Source of the DNA: Cladopsammia gracilis
Lineage: Eukaryota > Cnidaria > Anthozoa > Scleractinia > Dendrophylliidae
Assembly (NCBI GenBank): GCA_022457155.1
Contig: JAJGOT010000165.1
Coordinates: 693,501-757,500 of the forward strand
Length of the DNA: 64,000 nt
Reading direction: 5' to 3'
Shown here: piece after piece, positions 36,801 to 48,800 of the stretch
How the letters are laid out: the number at the start of each line of letters is the position of its first letter
Numbering within the stretch: position 1 is the stretch's first letter
Notes under the pieces: generated by a model
The model's input: only the letters and a program-made list of their open reading frames with translations
What the model was told of the DNA's origin: nothing
Database searches by the model: none
Made by a program: the position numbers and the translations under genes

Positions 36801-39800
36801 TGTCAATGAATATTAATAAACTCACACTGATGCTTGCCTTCTCAGAACATTTGTTTGTAATTCCGTGTTGCTCTCTCCTCTGCAGAGGTCTCTTTGTGTC
36901 ACTAGGAGGCTGGGGAGAGGAAAAAGGGAGCGTGCAGGGGATGATAGACCACTTTCATAATTATATGTTAATTAGCCTCACTGGCCGCATTTTAGAATAA
37001 AAATTCTTTTGAATTTTGCACGTTACCGAGGCCAGTGAGGCTAATTAACATACATATAAAAGAATAAATAAATCGGCCGCCATTATGAAAGTGGTCTATT
37101 GGACGGGGAGAAAAAGGAGGGAGACCGCGCCTTTTGCTCTTCCCATCGTCCCCCATGCTCTTATTAATTTTTAATTTTTATTTAAAATTTTTTAATGGGA
37201 TACCAGTGGGAGCCTCTGAGGAGGAGAGAGTCTATGTTCTAAAGTTTATATTTAATTGGCGAAGCTACATGTAGACGGCCTTAAAATGTGCCAACTTGTA
37301 CAAGACTCAATGGAATGCAAAACTTGTGGCACTCCGCCCACTTCTGGTACTGCACCTTCTTTTATTTATGCTTATCAGTTTGATAAATTTAAGTTTTCCA
37401 TTCTCAATAAACTAACTAGTATTTTTGCTGGTGGTCGTGGTGGAGAGAGGGGAGGGGCAGTCATGGTATTTTGCCCATGGTTGTGGGATATGCAATGAAA
37501 ATTACAAGGGAAAAAATCTGAAATCGACATAGCCCCCCCTCTACATAAATTATGAACCCTTCCTTAGTTTCTGGAGGAGGATCAGGTTGTGAGTGCCGCC
37601 TGATTAGAATTCAGAAGCATTTCTCGAACAGAAACCATTTAGAAGCTTCTAAATCTGAAGGATTTTTCTTTTTTCTTGCAGTTTGATATCTGGGGAAAGG
37701 GAACCAACTGGTACAGTGTTCAGCGTCTGAGCAGTAACGAGTTTAAACCGAGCTCAGAAGACAATGTCATCAACTTGTACATAGTATGGGGGCTCAGGAA
37801 TCAGGACCGCAGTGAATGTCATTTCACAGACTTCAAGTGTAAAGGGAAAACAGTGCTGGACAGAAGCTTTGATATGAATGCCCCGCCATGTCAGACAGCC
37901 ATGCTGGTAAGAGCTTGCTTTAGGACATTTTTATTATTTGCTGAACTCGCTTACTCATTCTCAGTTATCACCACTGGCTGGGATTTCTAACCATGCAAAT
38001 ATTACAAAAAAGAATAGTTTGTTTACTTCCAACGAGATCGTCGGAGAGAACATACATGTCAGTCATTATTTCTGAATATATACAATATCAAAATTATAAA
38101 GTTCATTTTTATGTTGTTTTAGTAGGTTAGCTAATAAGAGCGAGTACAATAAAGCATTCTTGCCATGCCATTTCAGGTGATAACTTGTTTATAGCATAGA
38201 GGGCAAAAGGTTCCAAAAATAAAAACTTCAGGAAATAGTCAGCCTATAGCTATAGAATGATCAGTACACTGAAACAATTGCAATGTTCATTTTACAATCC
38301 TAACTGACAAGGAAATTGACTTCAATGCGCATGTAAAATAAGAGCAAACAACCAACTGACAAATAGAATGGTATTACACAAGTAAATTTTATTAACCTGT
38401 GTTGTGAAGCTTTCTTCCGGCTTTGTATCCTACCCTGCTAAAAACACGCAAACAAAGAGCTCAAACAAACTGCAGAATAGACCTTTTTCATAATGGCCGG
38501 CGAGTTATCTATTCTTTTATATCTATGTTAATTAGCTTTAGTAGCCTCGTTAGCGTGTGCAAAATTCAAAAGAATTTTTACTCTAAAATGAGGCCAATAG
38601 GGCTAATTAACTAAATTGGCCGCCATTATGAAAAAGGTCTATGAGTTATTTGAACCAACGTTTTGCATATCCGTCTGTAACTGAAGCAGTGAAGCAATTT
38701 TCATGATTTTTGGCCGCCACGATTATTTAACTTTGAGCCGTCCTAGATATTAGTTTTAACTTTCAATAATAAAAATTCTTGTTTTTTCGTTTAAGACAGT
38801 GAGATTTTGTTTTCAAAGTTTTATTTCAAGCTATCACGTGCACATAATTTTCATTCTATTTCTTTTATCAAAAACCTTGAGTGAAAATTCAAAGTGATAG
38901 GCTAAAAACTTAGAACTGTAGTGATTGAGGATGTGCAGCCAATCGATTACAGAAACTGCGCGCTCAGCCAATCAACCAGTAAGGATCATCGCGTATCCAT
39001 CACTCAGACTCCACTTGACCAGACCTTGTATCTAGAGTCAAACAAACAGCAAAACTAAACCAATATCACACTACACATTTAGGGTATGGTAGGCAGAATG
39101 GTGCAAAATTCAACGAATCAAAACCACTGCCAACGTCAACAAACAATCTGCGTTTCAACATTTTCTTTCTAAGTCAACAATAAAATCCGTCCAACTTCAA
39201 CGGCCAATACACTAATCAACACTCAAAATATGCCTAATCCAACAATGAAAGCAAGTCAACATCAACAAAATTCCTCTCTTCTTCAACAATGAATCACCCC
39301 AAAACCAACATCGCACAGTCTCAACTTCAACAACAAAATTTTCGTTCAACAATTTGGGGACGAGCAACTGGCTATGGTAGAGGGATTGCAGTCCGATTGC
39401 AGGGCATGCTGGGAAAGAGACCACAAGGTCGACAAACATGGCCGAAGAAGAGGAGAGAATCAGGCAATATGTCTGAGAGGAGTTAAAACTAATTCTTGTC
39501 TCCGGGATGAGAAATTCAATACGTTCAGCAGCAGACGACTTAAATAATGCTTTTGCGGGCCAAACTGCACAAAGGAGCTCTTTTGGGCCATCTTCTCTAC
39601 CGGCTGTAAAGAGACCACAAAAGATTTTGGGCCAATGGAATAGGCCAAAGAAGACAAAACAAGAAAAGACGAAGCATGTCCTGTCCCAAGATTGTATGGC
39701 TTATTGAAAAAAAATGGAGAATTGGCTGTAAAAGAGTGCTTTGATACGTCAAGATACACCTACCGGTATTAAATTGTTGTTTCAGAAGAGGCATTTATCA

Positions 39801-42800
39801 TAAATAGATCCTTTGCAGCTTACGGTCATGTGACCTTCCTTATGTAAAAATTATGGGATACAATGCCTGAGACTGAAAGAGCGTGTAAAAAATAATTAGC
39901 CAGAGAGTCAATTTTGAGGGACATAACACGCAAGACTAAGGTTTTATGGGTGTTGGAATGTCCGGAAAAATTATAAGGATTTGTATGAAAAAAATTCTTA
40001 CAAATTCATACAAATCCTTATGATTTCATGGACATTCCAGCACCCTTAAAACCTAGTCTTACATGCTGTTCCTCTCAAAATTGGCTCTCTTTAAAGTTGT
40101 ATCCATAGTTTTTGAATAAGGAAGTCATGTGACTGTAAGCTGCAAAGGGTCTAATATTCCCTGACTAACCTGCATTGCACTGTTTCCAATCACTGGTGAC
40201 CACTCAAACATATAAGCCACAATAGTCCAGGGAAAAGTCCTGCAGTAAAAATATCCCTGCTGTTTTCCACTTGAATTCCTTTCGGTACAAGGTACACTAC
40301 ATATCTTTCACTTGGGTCATGGCTTTGTTTCTTCTTTTATCCATTATTGCCTAGTTTTTTCAGTTACAAATTTATGGTAAGGTAAGGAGATCTTTTTTGT
40401 TTCCTTTCAAGCCCAGGGAGATTGGGATAATTTAGACAAATCTGCACCTCCCAAAGGCCAATCACTCTGGAATTCACCCAGTGGAACCTTACCTGTAATT
40501 CGTTATTTGACCTTAAATCAGAATGTTGTTTATTGTGCAGGACAAAGGTTGAAATTTAGAGTAAGAAACGGCATAATATACATTAGAAAAATGTTACAAA
40601 AGTTAATGCTAATTTGAAATTATGAAAAATTTTTATTGTAAATTGCAGGAGGGTCCACAATAGGTTTTGGGAATGCAAAATGTGGGATTCACTCACTTTC
40701 CACTCCACTATACAAGAACTAAGCCTCCGGCAAGTCACAATTCAGGATGTTAAAATCCATTTTTAGATATTTGGGAATTCTTGGGTATTAAGGAATTCAG
40801 GAGGCCAAGAAAAAATGTGGTGGTTTTGTGGGTCTTACTGTGGACCCTCTTGTCTCTTGTAGAAGTTTCATTTTGATTTTTACGCAACTGTTTAGGATTA
40901 AAAAAAAAAAAAAACAGAAAAAAGTGATTTTACTTTAAACGTATTTGTAAACACACAAGAGAACACTCAGAAAATCATTAGAAGCTAGAGTGCAGTCATT
41001 AGACAAGTAAAATACTCTTAACTATTTAGGGCTAAATAGTAATATGTAAACAAAAGAATAGAATAGAAATAGTACTATTTTGATTTAGTAGTGTTTCATT
41101 GGTCACTCCGATCCAGAGAGTTAAGTAAAATTACTATTTTCATACTCAAGCATTATCTGTTTGTTTAATTTTGTAAGCATGCCAACATAGCTTTGGAAAT
41201 CCAAAGTAATCAGCTGTAGCTATTGGTAAGGTATTGCACTTGTTATGGTAAGAAAGTGTACAGTTTGGCAATAAATATGTTAGAAATTTAACAAACATGT
41301 ACTGTTCAGCTTGTAGCTTGCTTTCTATGACCCATTATCCAGTTGTGAGCTGCTGAATCCAAGCACAATAAGGCAGTATGATTGATGAAGTGCAAATGAG
41401 AGGGGGCTGTTGTACACAGATTGTCAGGCAATGTGTGTTTATCTCAATTCCATAACGATTTGATTCTTGTAAAGGACTAACCATAGTGCAGAGCTGGTGC
41501 AATGATCTGTAAGTAGAGTGGCATCATCAACTTCCACTATGGGTAATTTTTCATCCATTGGTGTAGGTGCAACTAGATCAAATCCATACCACTCTAAATC
41601 GTCAATAGATGGCTCTGCCTCAACTACATCTGCTACTGCAGTCAAAGAACGGTTTCTGAAATCAATCATACCATTGGACCAGATTCTTTGTGGGCTCCAG
41701 TTATGCTCAGTTCCACAGTAAGAGGATGGTTATTCCATGCTGTTTTAAAACTTGTAATAGCTCTGTTTATACGGGGCAGAAACACATTATGCAGAGCGGC
41801 TTTATGAATTGGGTTATTCATATTAAATAAACCACTCTCTTCCATTACCTAGAATGTGTAGTAAAAATGTGGGCCACACAGCAAAACACATCACGCCATA
41901 GCCGTTTGATTCTCTGGTTGTGAGTTGATGTGCCTGCCAAGTAGCTTCCCCTGTGAGGGCCTCTCCTTTGTCCATTTCTTACCAGATTCTAACATTTTCC
42001 CCACCTTGATTTGACCAGACCCTTTAAGGCAATCCAAATGACTGGATGGCATCTAGGAACAATTCTTTTACTGTCTCACTACGATTATTAGTTGAGCAGT
42101 GAAGGTAAGTGATTAAACGTGAATAGCTATCAATGACTCCATGTATAACAAATCCCCAAGATACCAGAAAATGATGGCCATCTATATCTGTATGTGCCAC
42201 AAGCTGTTTGGGCTAGGCGCACAGTATGCACGTCGAGAGATGGTAATGGCTCACCGAATTCTTGCATTTCTTGGATCAATTCTTGCCAGACTCTTACGAA
42301 TGCGATCTCGCTGAATTCTGATTCCCTGAGAGCGAAAATGGCCACAAAACCATTTTAGATTGGATTAAATTATTTGAAAGTATGGATGATCCAGCAAAGT
42401 ATCCATGTTCTTGCATTAAAGTTCCTAACTTTGTGGTCCAGCCCATCATCACTAATTTCGTCAAATTTTGACAAATGCTCTTGTCCAAACTCAGTCACTC
42501 TGCACTGAATTGTCCAGCGTGACACCAATAACATTCGAGCTATTTCACTCCAGTTAAAGCTCAGATTGTGTGCAATGTCTGACAATACAGCAGCAAGCGA
42601 AGGTGAATGGTGGACACGAGGAAGCACGTTTCGTAAAGCTTGAATACCATTTCGAAAGTTTGCCGCTTTCAACTGCTCATAATCTAAGACTAGCTGTCCC
42701 AAACAAGTTCCACCCGACACTTTGGGAAGCTCCGGCCGCCATGTTCTGTTCTGTTTCCCAACATGCCCTGCGATCGGAATTTCTTGATCCCAGCCTCCGT

Positions 42801-45800
42801 CGATCATAGCCAGTCGCTCGTCCCCAAATTGTTGAAGTTGAACGAAAATTTTGTTGTTGAAGTTGAGACTCTGCGATGTTGGTTTTGTGGTGATTCGTTG
42901 TTGAAGAATAGAGGAATTTTTGTTGATGTTAACTTACTTTCGTTGTTGGATTAGGCGTATTTTGAGTGTTGATTAGTGTATTGGTCATTGAAGTTGGACG
43001 GATTTTATTGTTGATTTAGAAGGAAAACGTTGAAACGCAGATTGTTTGTTGATGTTGGTAGTGATTTTGATTCGTTGAATTTTGCACCATTTCGCCTACC
43101 ATATTAGGGTGTCAGTGGTTATTAGTTAGTAATTTAACGGATTTGTACTTGATGAACAACTCTGGGATCAAAGACAACTTCAGAAGTTTTAAGGCGGCTT
43201 ATAAACTGAAGGTAATCCTCGCCTGGGTGGTTAACTAGATCAAGAAGATAAACAAACAGGTTTTAAGCTGGCTTGTACTTAGGATAATGTTGTGATAATT
43301 GCGGATGTTCTCGTTACAGACTTGGCTCCACTGAACATAATTTTGCAATCGCTTGTCTTTTTACTATTACGGTTTTCATGTTTCACCTTCTTTATTTCTT
43401 TAGTCTGATCTGTCGCACGAACACATTGTCAACACGGAATACAAATGCAGCATTGCTCTTGTTATTGCGCGCGGCACTCTAGACAAGTGTTCACATCAGG
43501 CAGTGCATTGCGCGAATCCTGATCGAAACACGTTTTTTCTGAGCATGGTTGAAACTCTCAGTCGCGAGGTAATTTCGATCTAAGCCAGACGAAACACATT
43601 TGCACACATGTCGTCTCCTTGCTAAACACTGCACTTGACAAGTGAGATTAAACCACAAAATCACGCAACAGCAAGTTCGAGGTTTTTTAAGTAATGCTCC
43701 ACATAAGAACGATAGCAAACTTCATTGTTCTGCGGCATTGGCTCTTTCCCACATAGAATATCTTTGATTTCAAGAATATAGGAGGAGCTGATGGTTAATA
43801 ATTATATTTCATTATAAAAAGAAAGAAAACCCATTTGCGTCAAATAAATTTTAGGAAATATTCGTGCTTAACCAATCAGAATAGCAGAAGACAATAGCTA
43901 ATAATTTTGCTTCTTTGATGAAGTTCCCCAAATGTCCCAAATACAATATCTTTTAGAAATTGCAAGTTGTGCGATTGGGTCTCAAGTTACTTGAAACCTT
44001 AAAAAAAATAGACAAAATGCACCTTGAACCTTAACTTTTTAGCGGTTTTTGAGTCTAGGCCAATGAGATCACTAGTTGAAACATTGAAAAAAGTTGACAT
44101 TCCATCGTGCATTGCCGTTCAGCGCTATCCTTCTTATGCGGATCATTACTTAAATTCTACAAATAGAAATAAATTATAGAACCAGATAAGATCTGTAAAA
44201 GTGCCAAGGCACTTACGTAGGCTTTAACCGCAAACCGACCCGCCCAGTATTAGAGAAATGTATTAGGGTGCGATTCTAAGTTCTAAGTTCTAACCAGACA
44301 TAAAACGTTTTGCGAACATGTTTACGGCAAATGTGTTTTCCCGTGTGTTTTGTTGAAACATGTTAACTGAAAAGGTTTCGGTGCTGATGTCAACACAGTA
44401 TAAATTGTTTGACGTATTTAATAGAGTCAAAAAAATTCTAAACTAGACGAATGTACTTGTTTTACTTTGGTACAGACTCAACTGAATTTCACTGCAGTTT
44501 CTCTGAATTGTATTTCAAATAAACCGTGCTTGGTGCCAGATCTACTGGCTAGACAACAGCTTTGACACGTTTCCCTTTGACCTCCTCAATGGTGTATCAC
44601 AGATAGCTTCTAGACCTTCTAGGTGAAATGTTTCTCTTGACTTAAGGTTACAGTGTACCTTCAGATCGAAAATTTATTGAAATTTTGTTTTGGCGTCAAA
44701 ATAAAGTTTACAGAATGAACTTTCATCCAAAAAAAAATTATCGAAAAATAGTGAAAATTGACGAAGAAATGACGGCATAACTTTTGTGGGCGGAGTTTGT
44801 TTATGAAGCGATATGTTTTTTTAAGCGCTGTTTTCTCAAAGTTAATTTTTCGCTTGTTGGGGACACTTTAAAGAGCTACAACTCAAAGGGAATTTGTTCG
44901 ATTTTCCTCAAATTTGGACAGAAGCCAACAAAAACGTGTCGGCGAATTTCTTAATTCCGAAAACTTTTTCGTCAAGAGCCATTTCCGTGCGATCATTCCG
45001 AATATTCTGTAACTTTTCACTGCAATTGAATATGGGAAATCGCCGACACCTTTTTTTAGCGCTTCATGTCCGGAAACCCGAGAACAAATCAAATTAGCAA
45101 AATACAAAAATCGCTTTGAGTTATAGCGTTTTAAAGCTGATTCGGATGTTCGAATATAGACGTCGTAAAAAATTCGACAATTCATTTTATTACCAAATGG
45201 TTTCCATATCTAGATAGCCAGCTCTATAAGCTTTAATTTGATATCTGGGTTTAGGTATGTTAAGTGTAATCGTAAGACGCTAGAGCTGTTATACTGGAGA
45301 CACCCCCGAAGGTACACTGTAACCTTAAAGCAGTTCTTTAACATGTTCTTAATTATTTTGTTTTAGGATTTTTGCAAAGAACTTAGGAGTATGAGTAGTG
45401 ATAAACTGGAGGAGTTAAAGATCAGGCGAAACGCGGTAACTGGTGAACCAGACATACGATGTTTTGTAGAAGACATGAACGTATATTTTAAGGTGAGTTG
45501 CACAAAGCTTTTGATTGGTAAATACTGCTGTAAAGAAACTTTCTAAAATACAACTGAGTAGTCTTGTAGACAGAGTTTAATCCAAACCGAATACAGGTGA
45601 GTAATATGCATTTTCGTTCATTGGTAACTTGTTCCGGCAGTTTCCTGGTGTTGCAAGTGTGGCGATCGCCAAATGACGTAAAACAAAAGATTTAAAAGAC
45701 AGCCAATACCCACACTGTAGGCGGCACGGTGGTCTAGTGGTTAGCGCGTCGGACTTTCAACCTGAAGGTCGGTGGTTCGAGCCTGGTCTCTGCCGTCGTG

Positions 45801-48800
45801 TTGTTTCCTTAGACAAGAAACTTTACTCCACATTGTCTCTCTCCACCCAGGTGTATAAATGGGTACCGGCGATAAAATGCTGGGGGTAACCCTGCGATGG
45901 ACTAGCATCCCATCCAGGGGGGAGTAGCAATATTCCTAGTTGCTTCATGCTAACAGAAACCGGGTTAAGCTCCGGCCGTGTGGGCCATTCGTGGCTCGAG
46001 TGCGACTTTACCTTTACCAATACCCACACTACAACACGATAGCTCACCAACAATAGTTTCCACGACATCTTGAAATACCCCTTGTACCATAAATGCGATT
46101 TGGTTAGGTATGTTTACAGTGTGACGCGCCTTAACTGTGAGCACTCACTGCAACAAACTTTTTTACAAGTTAGCCAATCAGAGAGCGTGAATTCAATTGA
46201 CGGGCACGCCTGCTCGCAAAGTTGAGAACGATGGAATGTATTCTTGTTGCTTTGTGTTTATCACAGGAGTGTAATTAGTTACAAAATATCAGAAATATCA
46301 CACGTACCGCAGTTACGAAAATAATTATAGGAATTAGCTGGTAATATCGCGCAAACTTTTAAAAAAGTTTGTTGGGTGCTCAGGTTAAGGCGCTTCGCAA
46401 TGTAATTCAATGTAACTCTAACTAGAAGTTTGACACAGTTTTCTTAATTGTACTTCATTCCATTTTATGCCGATATTTCTTTCCCATTTAGGACGAAGCC
46501 AAAAAGGCCAAATACCCAAACGACACAGATTTTAGTATCCCTGTTAACAGCCACAAAATAAGAAGATTGATGCTATACAACCCTACCATTTACAACAATT
46601 CACGGATAACTGCAGATTACTATCGCTACTTTGAGGTAGCACTCTGCTATTGGTTGACACACGGGACCACGTCATACAGCAGTGATGACTTCATGACTTA
46701 TAGCTCGCTTCTTGGCGGACAAGTTGACCCTACATTTGAGCTTAATAGACCCAACTTTCAAGGTATAGAGTTTTCATTCTTTTAGCAACTGTTATTTTTA
46801 CGTTTAAATTAGAATTGGAGAAAAAAGTATCACAAGTAGTAAGGTGATCATAGAATGCTGTTTATTTCCGATCTGAAGTAGAGATTTCTGATGGATATAC
46901 TTACTAAAACATATCGTCATTGCTTAGTGGTAAACCATTCCCAGTATTCTGGTAAACAAGGTCACCTGACAACAGCGTTTAATTCGGATGTACTAGCGCA
47001 TGCGTGATACGAACAAATCACCGTCCAGTAATCCATATGAGATCATTCCCGGCGGTACCAATCAATGAAAAGCAATAATCAATATAATCAATAACAATTA
47101 ATAATAATCAATACCAATTAATTGATTGGTATTGGAAATCAATAAAAATCAATGCCTTGGAGTTGAGTGAGTATCGATTTTCATTGATTATCATTGATTT
47201 CTATTGATTAATATTGCTTTTCATTGAAAACTAAAATCTCCGTTTTCGATTCCAATAAACGCCCTAATAAAGCGTAATTGTTCTGATTTGTGACAAAAGT
47301 TCGTTTTTGTAAAAAGAATTACAACAACAAAATTAACTGAACAACAACATTTTATTACCTATTTAATTGTATATCGATCCGGCACGCAGACAGAATTTAG
47401 TATTTCGTATTATAGAGGGAGTTACATTTTAAGTACCGTGAAGTTATATTTGCCGGGATAACAGGATGTCTGTCATAGCGAAGTGTCCACAAGGCGGACA
47501 GCGAAAGAACGGAACGAGAACGAGAACGGCAGAGATGGTCAAGGTAGCTGCCGTTTTCAACGCGAGAAGACCTGCTTTCACACATTTTGTAACGGAAAGT
47601 GGCAGAGTCGGCAAGTTTACATTTCCCGTTTGCGGTACACGCGATGGTTTTTTAATGGGTTTATAACTACCTCAATAGAGAGATTAAGCATTGCGTAATT
47701 TTTACCCACGAACGGCAGGGATAGTCACGGCAGCCGCCGTATTTGTACGCGACGAGACCTGCTTTTATAGGACGGCAAACGGCAGACGACAAGCTTACAT
47801 TTCCTGTTTGCGTTATCCGCGAAGCTTAATAGAGAGATTAAGCATCGCGTTTCCGACATACGGCAAACGGGAAGCATCAGCCATCAGACGCTGGTGGTAT
47901 CCTTTTACGACACAGAATATGGCTATTGCGACCTCTAATTACTTTGACATCTTCCGTTGAGGCCGCCGGAGAATCAAGGTAACAGTCGCCAAATTGATCT
48001 CAAATGCCTTGAAACGCGGGTTTTTACATTGCACGATCAGTTATTGATTATCTATAAAAATCAATAATAATCAATAGCAATTAAGGAGTCTGGGTGAGTG
48101 AGTATCGATTTTTATTGATTGGTTGAACCAATCAATATCAATCAATGGATTATTATTGATTATTATTGATTGTATTGATTGGCAATCAATAATTGATTTT
48201 CATTGATTGGTACCGCCGGGATCATTCACCGGCCAAACAAGAACGAAACTCGCCGAAGCTTCAAACTCATGCTCTCCGGCGTTTGGTCTGAAACTCTTAG
48301 CGCTCTCGATGACTCTCTTGTGTTTTCGAATAGTTTAAATGCGCTCACATTTTCAATGGAGTCCATGGATATTTAAACTCTCGCTCTCATCTGGCATCCT
48401 GACTGACGTTCATGCGCTAAAATCAAAGAGTTTGAACTCTCGTCAACTCTCGTCGATTCTTCCTTCCCGTTTGGCTCGGCTTTACATTATGCTTTGTCTG
48501 ACTTAATCTAATCGGATCATCTGCAGGGTAATTATTAAGCTTCAAAAGAATTTTGTTGCAATGGCCGGCTTGTAATTTCTCTCGGTCTGTCCGACTCCCT
48601 CCGTCTACTGGAGTACTGCTGCTATTCATATAAACCAAAACTCTTAGTCTGCCTTCTCTAATCAGTTTTAATACCACTTCTTTGATTATTACATGCTACA
48701 GTAAATAGAATTGTTGCTTACTGATGTCATATTACATTGGTTTACTCATTTGTAATCTGCATCATTCTCACTGTTTCTGTGTCATGTGTAGGCGGCAAGT

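Larger units (their letters stand above)
39085..43103 (-). mobile_element. 4-kb DNA transposon with long inverted repeats and an integrase-type (rve-like) transposase relic
   Basis: Long inverted repeats of about 280 bp (39085-39365 and 42815-43103) are rich in 'caacatcaacaa'-type motifs and start 'tatggtaggc'. A 6-bp TTAGGG flanks both sides (39079-39084 and 43104-43109). Copy A has the near-identical empty site TTAGCG (17809 region). The only recognisable coding content is the decayed minus-strand transposase at 41439-42807. It sits in intron 3 of copy B in antisense orientation. Confidence 0.8.

Noticed and set aside
39079..43109. Telomere-like TTAGGG at the element borders
   Set aside because: A single 6-bp target duplication, not a tandem array; coincidence with the telomere repeat.
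45717..45800. Possible functional tRNA gene
   Set aside because: Boxes A and B are present, but the downstream body, target duplication and homologous copy at the window start identify it as a SINE head.
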